Shown here: positions 23,429-31,329 of the stretch, in pieces | How the letters are laid out: the number at the start of each line of letters is the position of its first letter | Numbering within the stretch: position 1 is the first letter of the stretch | Source: JADDRA01 sp035553895 | Lineage (GTDB): Bacteria; Actinomycetota; Acidimicrobiia; Acidimicrobiales; CADCSY01 | Reading direction: 5' to 3' | Assembly: GCA_035553895.1 (NCBI GenBank) | Contig: DATMJI010000035.1 | Span: 1 to 61,467, forward strand | Length of the DNA: 61,467 nt | The notes under the pieces: model-generated | Databases searched by the model: none | Told to the model about the DNA's origin: nothing | What the model saw: only the letters and a program-made list of their open reading frames with translations | Program-made: the position numbers and the translations under genes

Positions 23429-23967
23429 CGGCGCCGGATCTCCACCAGCGTGGGGCCGGGCGGGGGATGGGCCCGGCCCTGGTCTTCGGCCACCTCCAGG
23501 GTGGCGAAGCCGGGGAAGTGCTCCCGCAGCGCCTCCTCGATGCCCTCCTGGAGGGTCACGGCCGAAGCGGTGCAGCCGGAGCAGGCCCCGGTGAGGCGGA
23601 CGCGCACGGTCCCCGCCCCGGCTTCGAGGAGCTCGACCTCGCCACCGTGGGAGTGGAGGTAGGGGCGGATGTGGTCCAGGGCGGCGTCGGCCGCCGCCCG
23701 CTCGTCGACGCCGACCCCGTAGGCGTCGAGCAGCCAGGCCAGGGCGGGGTCGGCCCGCAGGCCGGCCACGGTCTCGGGAGCGAGGGCGGCCTCGAGGCGG
23801 CCGAGGGCCAGGCGGTGCAGGGCGTCGATGCCGTCGAGCAGCTCGTAGACCAGGGCCCGGTCGTCGAGATCGTCGACGGCGGCGAGTACCCCCTCGAGGC
23901 GTTCCAGCAGGGCATCGAGGGTGCGGGCGTCGCCGGCGCCGGCCGGTGCGGTCTGGTTCTCGGCCAC
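23425..23967 (-). CDS. NifU C-terminal-domain protein (iron-sulfur scaffold type)
   Basis: The 180-residue product has a helical N-terminal half and a NifU/NfuA-type domain at about residues 95-165: YLHSHGGEVELLEAG, then TGACSGCTASAVTL with the CxxC that carries a bridging 4Fe-4S cluster between two subunits, and IEEALREHFPG. Such proteins deliver clusters to target enzymes. GTG 23967 is chosen as the first in-frame start with normal codon use. It is divergent from the LuxR gene, with 100 bases between them that must hold both promoters. Confidence 0.82.
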   Translation of the reverse strand: MAENQTAPAGAGDARTLDALLERLEGVLAAVDDLDDRALVYELLDGIDALHRLALGRLEAALAPETVAGLRADPALAWLLDAYGVGVDERAAADAALDHIRPYLHSHGGEVELLEAGAGTVRVRLTGACSGCTASAVTLQEGIEEALREHFPGFATLEVAEDQGRAHPPPGPTLVEIRRR

Positions 23968-24067
23968 CTCGACGCCGTACCCCGAGGCCCGGCTTCCATA
24001 CGTCCGCCGCCGCCCCGGCGCCAGGGCCGTCCCCGCGACAGCGGATCGAGCGCGATCATCGGGCCGG

Positions 24068-25711
24068 GTGGACGACCGCAGCGATCTCGAGGCCAGCCGG
24101 CGAGCCCATGCCCGCCATGACTGGGCCGCGGCCCGCCGGGGGTTCCTGGCGGCCCAGGACCGGGCCGGACTCGCCCCTGACGACGCCGCCGGGCTGAGTG
24201 ACGCCGCCTGGTGGCTCGGGCGCATCGAGGAGTCCCTGGTGGCGGGGGAGGCGGCCTACCGCGGCTACCTCGACGAGGGCCGGCCCCGCCCGGCGGCCAT
24301 GGCGGCCATCTTCACGGCCGTCAACCTTTTCCTGCGGGGCGATGACGCCGAGGGTTCGGGCTGGATGGGCCGGGCCCAGCGCCTGCTCGACGGGGAGGAG
24401 GAAGGTCCCGAGCACGGCTACGTCCGGTACCTCCTCGGTGTGGAGGCCGCCCTCGACGGTCCCGACCTGGGCGCTGTAGTGGCAGCGGCGCAGGAGGTGC
24501 GGGCCATCGGCGAGCGCCACGGGGACCCTGACCTCGTCGCTCTGGCCACCGTCGGTGAGGGCCGGGCGCTGATCAGGCAGGGACGGGCGGCGGCGGGCAT
24601 GGCCCTGCTCGACGAGGCCATGGTGGCAGCCACGTCGGGGGAGCTGGCGCCCGAGTGGGCCGGGAACGTCTACTGCCACCTGATGGCCGCCTGCCACGAG
24701 CTGGCCGACCTCGCCCGGGGGGCGGCGTGGACCGATGCCACGGCCCGCTGGCTGGAGACCCTTCCGGCCGCGGTCCTCTTCACCGGCATCTGCCGAGTCC
24801 ACCGCTCCCAGATTCTCCAGGCCCAGGGGGCGTGGCCCCAGGCCGAGCGCGAGGCCACCCTGGTGTGCAGGGACCTGCGCCACATCCACCGCTCGGCGGC
24901 GGCCGAGGGCCACTACCAGCTGGGCGAGCTGCACCGGCTGCGAGGCGACCTGGCCGCCGCCGAGGCCGCCTACGCCTGCGCCCACGACCTGGGCCACGAT
25001 GCCCAGCCCGGGTTGGCCCTGCTGCGCCTGGCCCAGGGCCGGCCGGCAGCAGCGGCGGCGGCCGTCCGCACGGCGCTGGCGGCGTCGACCACCCCGCTCG
25101 CCACCTTCCCGCTGTCGGTGGCCCAGGTGGAGATCGCCCTCGACACCGGGGATCTCGACACCGCCGGGCAGGCCTGCCGCCGGCTGGAGGAGCTGGCCAC
25201 CACCTACGCCAGCCCGGGCATCGAGGTGGCGGCCCTCGAGGCCCGGGGCGCCCTGGCCCTGGCCCAGGGGCGGCCCGAGGAGGCGCTGGCCGACCTCCGC
25301 CAGGCGTGCCGCCGCTGGCGGTCCCTCGGTGCTCCCTTCGACGGCGCCCTGGCCGGGGTACGCCTGGCCCGGGCGTGCCGGGCCCTGGGTGACGTGGACA
25401 CCGCCGGGCGGGAGCTCGACGCCGCCGCGCAGATCTTCGAGGCCCTGGGGGCGCAGGCCCAGCTGCAGCGGGTGCGGGATCTCCGGGAGCCGCCGGCGAT
25501 GCCGGGCGGGCTGACCGGCCGGGAGGTGGAGGTGCTGGCCCTGGTCGCCGCCGGCCACACCAACCGCCAGGTGGCGGACTCGTTGACCATCAGCGAGCGG
25601 ACCGTTGGCCGCCACCTGTCCAACATCTTCGTCAAACTCGGCGTCTCCTCCCGCACGGCGGCAGCCGCCTTCGCCTACGAGCACGGGCTGGTTCCGCCGG
25701 CCGGTGGGTAG
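24068..25711 (+). CDS. LuxR-family regulator with TPR-type sensor region
   Basis: The 547-residue protein has about 460 residues of helical TPR-like repeats (NLFLRGDDAEGSGWMGRAQR, LGELHRLRGDLAAAEAAYAC, ARGALALAQGRPEEALADLR). The C-terminus is a LuxR helix-turn-helix at about 480-540: GLTGREVEVLALVAAGHTNR, then ISERTVGRHLSNIFVKLGVS. There is no MalT-type NTPase domain, so it is a short relative of the LAL regulators. The methyltransferase gene follows on the same strand 123 bases later and is the first candidate target. GTG 24068 lacks a clear ribosome site. Confidence 0.85.
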   Translation: MDDRSDLEASRRAHARHDWAAARRGFLAAQDRAGLAPDDAAGLSDAAWWLGRIEESLVAGEAAYRGYLDEGRPRPAAMAAIFTAVNLFLRGDDAEGSGWMGRAQRLLDGEEEGPEHGYVRYLLGVEAALDGPDLGAVVAAAQEVRAIGERHGDPDLVALATVGEGRALIRQGRAAAGMALLDEAMVAATSGELAPEWAGNVYCHLMAACHELADLARGAAWTDATARWLETLPAAVLFTGICRVHRSQILQAQGAWPQAEREATLVCRDLRHIHRSAAAEGHYQLGELHRLRGDLAAAEAAYACAHDLGHDAQPGLALLRLAQGRPAAAAAAVRTALAASTTPLATFPLSVAQVEIALDTGDLDTAGQACRRLEELATTYASPGIEVAALEARGALALAQGRPEEALADLRQACRRWRSLGAPFDGALAGVRLARACRALGDVDTAGRELDAAAQIFEALGAQAQLQRVRDLREPPAMPGGLTGREVEVLALVAAGHTNRQVADSLTISERTVGRHLSNIFVKLGVSSRTAAAAFAYEHGLVPPAGG

Positions 25712-25834
25712 ATCTGCCCATGCCCCCACCCACCGGGTTGCAGCGTTCGCCCGATGACGGCCCCGCCGCCGATCCCTAGCGTTCGGCGTGGTTCCCGGGA
25801 ACGGTCCCGGGCAGGGGAAGGAGAGGTGTCGGCC

Positions 25835-26929
25835 ATGAACGTCGAGGTGGCGCAGGAACGGGTGAGCATCGATGAGGCGGCGGTGGAGGCGTTCGCCGGG
25901 CGGCTTTTCGACGTCTACGCCGGCGGCATGCTCACCCTGATGGTCGACTTCGGGTGGCGCAGCGGGCTCTTCGACGGCCTGGCCGCCGGCCCCGGCACCA
26001 GCGAGGATCTGGCGCAGCGGGCCGGCATCGCCGAGCGCTACGCCCGGGAGTGCCTGGGATCGCTGGTGACGGGCGGGCTGGTCGGCTACCAGCCGGCCAC
26101 CGGGACGTATTCGCTGCCCGCCGAGCACGCCCTGTGCCTGGCCGGGGAGGGCTCGAGCAACCTGGCGCCCCTCAGCCGCATCACCACCCTGCTGGCCAAG
26201 CACGTGGACGGCGTCCTCGACGCCGCCCGCACCGGGAGCGGGGTCCCCTACGAGGCCTTCCGTCCCGAGTTCACCGGCGTCATGGACGCCATCTCCCGGG
26301 GAGCCCTCGACGGCCAGCTCCTCGACGGCATCCTCCCGCTGGTGGCGGGCCTCGTCGACCGCCTGGACGCCGGCATCCGGGTGGCCGACGTCGGTTGCGG
26401 CACCGGCCACGCCGTGAACCTCATGGCCCAGGCCTTCCCCCGGTCGACCTTCGTCGGCTACGACCTGGCGCCCGACGCCATCGAGGCGGCCACCGCCGAG
26501 GCCGCCGGGCTGGGCCTGGCCAACGTCTCCTTCGAGGTCCTCGACGTGGCCGCCCTGCCTGGTGACCCACCCTTCGGTGCCGTCTTCGCCTTCGACGCCA
26601 TCCACGACCAGGTCGATCCCGCCGGCGTCCTGGCGGGTGTCCACGCCGCCCTGGTCCCGGGGGGAACCTTCGTGATGCTCGACATCAAGGCGTCGAGCGA
26701 GCTCGAGGGCAACCGCACCAACCCGCTCGCCCCCTGGCTCTACGGCGTCAGCACACTGCACTGCATGACGGTTTCGCTGGCCCACGGCGGCGCCGGCCTG
26801 GGCACGGTGTGGGGGGAGCAGCGGGCCCGGGCCCTGCTGGCCGAGGCCGGGTTCGTCGGCATCGAGGTGCTCGACGTCCCCGACGACCCCCTCGACTCGC
26901 TGTACGTGTGCCGCACCCCCGGCCCCTGA
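25835..26929 (+). CDS. SAM-dependent methyltransferase with winged-helix dimerisation domain
   Basis: The 364-residue protein starts at ATG 25835 behind GGAAGGAGAGG. Residues 15-100 form a winged-helix dimerisation domain (LTLMVDFGWRSGLFDGLAAG, TSEDLAQRAGIAERYARECL). The class I methyltransferase core begins near residue 180 with VADVGCGTGHAVNLM, the SAM-binding loop, then FVGYDLAPDAI and FDAIHDQVDPAGVL. It resembles Rv2258c-like methyltransferases of actinobacteria. Substrate unknown; the LuxR gene upstream may control it. Confidence 0.83.
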   Translation: MNVEVAQERVSIDEAAVEAFAGRLFDVYAGGMLTLMVDFGWRSGLFDGLAAGPGTSEDLAQRAGIAERYARECLGSLVTGGLVGYQPATGTYSLPAEHALCLAGEGSSNLAPLSRITTLLAKHVDGVLDAARTGSGVPYEAFRPEFTGVMDAISRGALDGQLLDGILPLVAGLVDRLDAGIRVADVGCGTGHAVNLMAQAFPRSTFVGYDLAPDAIEAATAEAAGLGLANVSFEVLDVAALPGDPPFGAVFAFDAIHDQVDPAGVLAGVHAALVPGGTFVMLDIKASSELEGNRTNPLAPWLYGVSTLHCMTVSLAHGGAGLGTVWGEQRARALLAEAGFVGIEVLDVPDDPLDSLYVCRTPGP

Positions 26930-26945
26930 CCGGGTCCACCCCGAG

Positions 26946-27016
26946 AGCGGGCGACGGGTGTCGAACCCGCGTCACCAGCTTGGAAGGCTGGAGCTCTACC
27001 GTTGAGCTACGCCCGC
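26946..27016 (-). tRNA. tRNA-Gly, anticodon TCC
   Basis: Read on the minus strand from 27016: acceptor arm GCGGGCG pairs with CGCCCGC, D-arm GCTC-AACGGTA-GAGC, anticodon stem CCAGC/GCTGG with loop CTTCCAA, and T-arm CGGGTTCGACACCCG. The discriminator is T and no CCA is encoded. The anticodon TCC reads GGA/GGG glycine codons. Confidence 0.95.
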
Positions 27017-27043
27017 GAGGCTCCTGAGGCTAGCCCCGCCCGC

Positions 27044-27091
27044 CTTTGTGTGCACGAAACCAAGCTATGAGGTGGGTTCGTGCACACAAAG
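27044..27091. repeat. Inverted repeat between two tRNA genes
   Basis: CTTTGTGTGCACGAA at 27044-27058 is perfectly repeated in inverse at 27077-27091, with an 18-base loop. It lies between tRNA-Pro and tRNA-Gly, both on the minus strand, and could act as a terminator for tRNA-Pro, although no run of T follows. Confidence 0.6.
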
Positions 27092-27115
27092 TCCGGCGGG
27101 AGGACGGCGTCGGCG

Positions 27116-27187
27116 TCGGGGAGACGGGATTTGAACCCGCGACCTCCTGCTCCCAAAGCAGGTGCGCTGCCGCTGCGCCACTCCCCG
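27116..27187 (-). tRNA. tRNA-Pro, anticodon TGG
   Basis: Read on the minus strand from 27187: acceptor CGGGGAG pairs with CTCCCCG, anticodon stem CCTGC/GCAGG with loop TTTGGGA, and T-arm GCGGGTTCAAATCCCGT. The discriminator is A, as is usual for tRNA-Pro, and CCA is not encoded. Divergent from tig. Confidence 0.95.
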
Positions 27188-27232
27188 GGCACCTCGCAGG
27201 ATAGGTCGGTCTGGGACGTCCCGCCCGCCCGT

Positions 27233-27238
27233 TACACT
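27233..27238 (+). promoter_or_regulatory. Predicted -10 box (TACACT) of tig
   Basis: TACACT ends ten bases before the GTG start of tig, leaving only a few bases of leader. No Shine-Dalgarno sequence is present in the gap, consistent with near-leaderless translation. Confidence 0.5.
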
Positions 27239-27248
27239 GCCCACCTTG

Positions 27249-28670
27249 GTGCGGACCACTGTCGAGCCCCTCGAGGGCAACCGGGTCAAGCTCATGGTCG
27301 AAGTGGACGAGGCCGAGTTTGAGCGAGCCCTCGACGCCGCTTTCCGGCGCATCGCCCGGGAGGCCCGCATCCCCGGTTTCCGGCCCGGCAAGGCCCCCCG
27401 GCGCCTGCTCGAGGCCCGCATCGGCACGGAGATCGCCCGGGAGGAGGCTCTGCGGGAGTCCCTGCCCGGCTACTACGAGCAGGCCCTCACCGAGAGCTCG
27501 GTGGATGCCATCGCCTCGCCCGAGATCGACATCACCGCCGGCAAGGACGCCGGCCCGGTGGCCTTCGACGCCGTGGTGGAGGTCCGGCCCAAGGTGAGCG
27601 TGCCCGGCTACGCCAGCCTGCGGGTCACCATCCCCGATCCCCGGGTCAGCGACGAGGAGGTCGACGCCCAACTCGAGCGCCTGCGGGCCCAGTTCGGCGA
27701 GCTCGAGGTGGTCAACCGCCCGGCGCTCGACGGTGACCACGTCACCATCGACATCTCCGGATCGCTGGGGGGCGAGGCCATGGAGGGCCTCACCGCCGAC
27801 GACTACCTCTACGAGGTGGGCAGCGAGGCCATCGTGGCCGACGTCGACCGCCACCTCCGGGGGGCCAAGGTGGGCGACATTCTGGTCTTCGACGTGGAGC
27901 ACCCCGACGTCGGCGAGCACCGCCGCATCGCCATGCGGGTCCTGGTCAAGGAGATCAAGCAGAAGGTCCTGCCCGACATCGACGACGAGTGGGCCAACGA
28001 GGCCTCGGAGTTCGAGACGGTGGCCGAGCTGCGCGATCACCTGCGAGCGCGCCTGGCCGAGATCAAGCCGGCCCAGAGCCGGGCCGCCCTGGAGGACGGC
28101 ACCCTGGCGGCTCTGGTGGAACTGGTCGACGAGGAGCCACCGGCCTCGCTGGTCGACGCCGAGCTCGAGCGCCAGGTTCAGCAGCTGGCCTTTCGCCTCC
28201 AGTCCCAGGGCGTCTCCCTGGAGGACTACCTCGAGGCGTCGGGGCGCAGCGGCGAGGAATTGACCGACCAGCTCCGGGAGCGCGCCGGCAACGCCGTGGT
28301 CGCCGACCTGGGCTTGCGAGCGGTGGCCGAGGCCGAGTCCATCGAGGTCTCCGACGACGACCTCGACGCCGAGATCCACCGCCTGGCCCACCAGGTGGGG
28401 GAGAAGCCCGCCGCCCTGCGCCGGCGCTTCGAGCGCGCCGACGGGCTCGGGGCGGTACGCTCAGACGTCGAGAAGTCCAAGGCGCTCACGTGGCTCATCG
28501 ACCACGCCGAGATCGTCGACGAGGAGGGCCGGCCCATCGATCGAGCCGACCTGGACGCGCCCGGCGATCACGTCGCCGGCGACGGCGACGCCCGGTCCAC
28601 GGGTGACGAGGACGAGAGCGACCATCCCGACCACGAACCTCCGGCGACGTCCGAGGAGCAGAGCGCATGA
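27249..28670 (+). CDS. tig: Trigger factor (ribosome-associated chaperone)
   Basis: The 473-residue protein has the three trigger factor parts. The N-terminal ribosome-binding domain includes IPGFRPGKAPRRLLEARIG, containing the GFRxGKxP ribosome-docking signature. A PPIase-like domain spans about 150-240 (DHVTIDISGSLGG), and the helical C-terminal domain carries EEPPASLVDAELERQVQQLA. An acidic, low-complexity tail of about 50 residues ends the protein. GTG 27249 is selected because it follows a -10 box closely. The stop overlaps the clpP start as ATGA, giving the common tig-clpP-clpX order. Confidence 0.95.
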   Translation: MRTTVEPLEGNRVKLMVEVDEAEFERALDAAFRRIAREARIPGFRPGKAPRRLLEARIGTEIAREEALRESLPGYYEQALTESSVDAIASPEIDITAGKDAGPVAFDAVVEVRPKVSVPGYASLRVTIPDPRVSDEEVDAQLERLRAQFGELEVVNRPALDGDHVTIDISGSLGGEAMEGLTADDYLYEVGSEAIVADVDRHLRGAKVGDILVFDVEHPDVGEHRRIAMRVLVKEIKQKVLPDIDDEWANEASEFETVAELRDHLRARLAEIKPAQSRAALEDGTLAALVELVDEEPPASLVDAELERQVQQLAFRLQSQGVSLEDYLEASGRSGEELTDQLRERAGNAVVADLGLRAVAEAESIEVSDDDLDAEIHRLAHQVGEKPAALRRRFERADGLGAVRSDVEKSKALTWLIDHAEIVDEEGRPIDRADLDAPGDHVAGDGDARSTGDEDESDHPDHEPPATSEEQSA

Positions 28671-29350
28671 CCGATCCGATCCGGACCCAGGCCCGGCTGG
28701 CAGGTGGCGAGCGGGGCCTGCAGGCCCTCAACTACCTGGTGCCCACCGTGGTGGAGCAGACCAACCGGGGGGAGCGGGCCTTCGACCTGTACTCCCGGCT
28801 GCTCAAGGAGAACATCATCTTCCTGGCCACGCCCATCGACGACACCGTCGCCAACCTGATCGTGGCCCAGCTCCTGCACCTCGAGTCCGAAGATGCCGAC
28901 AAGGACATCAGCCTCTACATCAACTCGCCCGGGGGCGACATCACCGCCCTCTTCGCCATCTACGACACCATGCAGTACATCAAGCCCGACGTGACCACCT
29001 TGTGCTTCGGCCAGGCGGCGTCGGCGGCGGCGGTCCTGCTGGCGGCGGGCACCAAGGGCAAGCGCCTGGCGCTGCCCCGGGCCCGCATCATCATCCACCA
29101 GCCCTACGGCCAGGCCATCGGCCAGGCGGCCGACATCGAGCTGGCGGCCAAGGAGATCGACCGGATGCGGACCATGCTCGAGGAGATGCTGGCCGAGCAC
29201 ACCGGCCAGCCCATCGAGAAGGTGCACAAGGACACCGATCGCGACTTCGTGATGTCCGCCGAGGAGGCCAAGGCCTACGGCATCATCGACGAGGTGCTCA
29301 GCGTACGGGAGTCTGCAGCGGCGACGGCGATCGCATCGGCCGGCGCGTAG
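28667..29350 (+). CDS. clpP: ATP-dependent Clp protease proteolytic subunit
   Basis: The 227-residue protein carries the ClpP serine protease triad: S119 in GQAASAA, H144 in IIIHQPYG and D193 in DTDRDFVMS. INSPGGDITA is the oxyanion-hole strand. A roughly 30-residue N-terminal part may be a processed propeptide. ClpP forms a double heptamer ring that degrades proteins fed in by ClpX. It overlaps tig by four bases and clpX follows 37 bases later. A second clpP, often paired in actinobacteria, is not seen here. Confidence 0.96.
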   Translation: MTDPIRTQARLAGGERGLQALNYLVPTVVEQTNRGERAFDLYSRLLKENIIFLATPIDDTVANLIVAQLLHLESEDADKDISLYINSPGGDITALFAIYDTMQYIKPDVTTLCFGQAASAAAVLLAAGTKGKRLALPRARIIIHQPYGQAIGQAADIELAAKEIDRMRTMLEEMLAEHTGQPIEKVHKDTDRDFVMSAEEAKAYGIIDEVLSVRESAAATAIASAGA

Positions 29351-29387
29351 GCGACGGACTTCGACGACGGGACCGGGGGAACAGCAC

Positions 29388-30665
29388 ATGGCGAGGATCG
29401 GCGACGGAGGCGGCGAGCTGTTGAAGTGCTCGTTCTGCGGCAAGTCCCAAAAGCAGGTCAAGAAGCTCATCGCCGGGCCCGGCGTCTACATCTGCGACGA
29501 GTGCATCGACCTGTGCAACGAGATCATCGAAGAGGAGCTCTCCGACACCGCCGAGCTCCACTTCGACGAGCTGCCCAAGCCCAAGGACATCAACAAGTTC
29601 CTCGACGACTACATCGTGGGCCAGACCCATGCCAAGAAGATCCTCTCGGTGGCCGTCTACAACCACTACAAGCGGGTGCAGGTGGGCAGCGGTGCCGACG
29701 CCGACGTGGAGCTGGCCAAGTCCAACATCTTGCTCCTCGGGCCCACCGGCTGCGGCAAGACGCTGCTGGCCCAGACCCTGGCCCGGATGCTCAACGTGCC
29801 CTTCGCCATCGCCGATGCCACCGCCCTCACCGAGGCCGGCTACGTGGGCGAGGACGTCGAGAACATCCTGCTCAAGCTCATCCAGGCCGCCGACTACGAC
29901 GTCAAGAAGGCGGAGACGGGGATCATCTACATCGACGAGATCGACAAGGTGGCCCGCAAGTCGGAGAACCCCTCGATCACCCGGGACGTGTCGGGCGAGG
30001 GCGTGCAACAGGCCCTGCTCAAAATCCTGGAGGGGACCACGGCCTCGGTGCCACCCCAGGGGGGGCGCAAGCACCCCCACCAGGAGTTCATCCAGATCGA
30101 CACCACCAACATCTTGTTCATCTGCGGTGGGGCCTTCGCCGGCCTGGAGAAGATCATCGAGTCCCGCGTCGGTCGTAAGGGTGTCGGCTTCGGTGCCGAC
30201 GTGCGCCGCTCCGGCGACAAGGAGGTCGGTGAGGTCCTGGCCCAGGTGCTTCCCGAGGACCTGTTGCGCTTCGGCCTTATCCCGGAGTTCATCGGCCGCC
30301 TGCCGGTCATCGGCGCCGTGTCCAGCCTCGACTCCGACGCCCTGGTGTCCATCCTGGTGGAGCCCAAGAACGCTCTGGTCAAGCAGTACCAGCGCATGTT
30401 CCAGTTCGAGGAGGTGGAGCTGGAGTTCTCCTCCGACGCCCTCGAGGCTGTGGCCGAGCAGGCCCTGTTGCGGGGGACGGGTGCCCGCGGGCTGCGGGCC
30501 ATCCTCGAAGAGGTGCTGCTGCACGTCATGTACGACCTGCCCAGCGCCACCGACGTGGGCCGCTGCGTGATCGACCGCCAGGTGGTCCAGGACAAGGTCA
30601 ATCCCACCCTGGTGCCCCGCTCCGGCTCGACCCGTTCGCAACGGCCGCGGCGCGCCGCCAGCTGA
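29388..30665 (+). CDS. clpX: ATP-dependent Clp protease ATP-binding subunit ClpX
   Basis: The 425-residue AAA+ unfoldase begins with a zinc-binding domain (C14, C17, C36, C39). Walker A GPTGCGKT is at 118-125, the pore loop GYVG at 151-154, Walker B DEID at 183-186, and RKGVGFGA holds the ClpP-docking tripeptide (VGF in place of IGF). The sensor-2 arginine region GARGLRAILEEVLL is near the end. It unfolds substrates and passes them to ClpP. Placed directly after clpP. Confidence 0.97.
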   Translation: MARIGDGGGELLKCSFCGKSQKQVKKLIAGPGVYICDECIDLCNEIIEEELSDTAELHFDELPKPKDINKFLDDYIVGQTHAKKILSVAVYNHYKRVQVGSGADADVELAKSNILLLGPTGCGKTLLAQTLARMLNVPFAIADATALTEAGYVGEDVENILLKLIQAADYDVKKAETGIIYIDEIDKVARKSENPSITRDVSGEGVQQALLKILEGTTASVPPQGGRKHPHQEFIQIDTTNILFICGGAFAGLEKIIESRVGRKGVGFGADVRRSGDKEVGEVLAQVLPEDLLRFGLIPEFIGRLPVIGAVSSLDSDALVSILVEPKNALVKQYQRMFQFEEVELEFSSDALEAVAEQALLRGTGARGLRAILEEVLLHVMYDLPSATDVGRCVIDRQVVQDKVNPTLVPRSGSTRSQRPRRAAS

Positions 30666-30729
30666 CTCTCGGGCGGCCCTCGCCACGGCGCTGGCTGCCC
30701 ACCCACAACCCGGCGACAGGAGGTCGGTG

Positions 30730-31329
30730 ATGCACAAGGCATGGAAGGGTGCGCTCGTGGGCGCGGCCGTCGGAGCAGCCGTCTCGGCCGCCAGGACCCC
30801 TCCGGCGCCGAGCGAGGGGGACGACGCCACGCCGCTGGGCGCCCGCCTGGCAAAAGGGGCAGCCGAGGGCGCGGTCCTCGGCGGCCTGCTCGGCTGGCTG
30901 CTGGCCTGGCGCGATGCCCGGCGGGCGGCCAAGGTCGCCGCCATGCGCAAGCGACCGTTGACGGCGGTCTCGGCCCTGGCCGACGCCGCCCGCCCGGCTG
31001 TGCACCGGGCCGCCGACCGGGCCGGCAAGGCGGCCAGCGACGTGGTGGAGTCGGCCCGCCCCCGCGTCCTCACCGCTGCCGAGGCGGCCCGGGAGCAGGC
31101 CCAGCGGGCGGCCGATGCGGCCCGCCCCCACGTGACCAGCGCCGCCGAGGCGGCCCGGGAACGGGCCCAGCGGGCGGCCGATGCGGCCCGCCCCCGTGTG
31201 GCCACCGCCGCCGAGGCGGCCCGCGAGCAGGCCCAGCGGGCGGCCCAGGGCGCCCGCCCCCACCTCGACGGGCTGGTGACCCGTGCCGGGGCCAACGGCC
31301 GCCAGGCGCCGGTCGTCGTTGCCGTCTAG
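30730..31329 (+). CDS. Alanine-rich membrane-associated repeat protein, unknown function
   Basis: The 199-residue protein starts at ATG 30730 with AGGAGG seven bases upstream. The first 60 residues hold two glycine-zipper-like hydrophobic stretches (GALVGAAVGAAVSAA and GAAEGAVLGGLLGWLLA) suited to membrane insertion. The rest is a long alanine/arginine-rich helix including a 22-residue tandem repeat in three copies (AAEAAREQAQRAADAARP). A basic amphipathic helix of this kind could bind membrane or DNA. No family recognised. It may share a promoter with folC, whose start overlaps its end. Confidence 0.65.
   Translation: MHKAWKGALVGAAVGAAVSAARTPPAPSEGDDATPLGARLAKGAAEGAVLGGLLGWLLAWRDARRAAKVAAMRKRPLTAVSALADAARPAVHRAADRAGKAASDVVESARPRVLTAAEAAREQAQRAADAARPHVTSAAEAARERAQRAADAARPRVATAAEAAREQAQRAAQGARPHLDGLVTRAGANGRQAPVVVAV
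31075..31266 (+). repeat. 66-bp tandem repeat, three copies, in frame
   Basis: The unit encodes AAEAAREQAQRAADAARP plus four variable residues. The DNA copies are nearly identical (for example GCCGAGGCGGCCCGGGA recurs with few changes), indicating recent duplication or strong conservation. The period is 22 codons, six heptad-like helical turns. Confidence 0.75.

Noticed and set aside
24056..26785. 909-codon frame on the minus strand
   Set aside because: It covers the LuxR and methyltransferase genes in antisense and is rich in glycine, glutamine and histidine with no domain.
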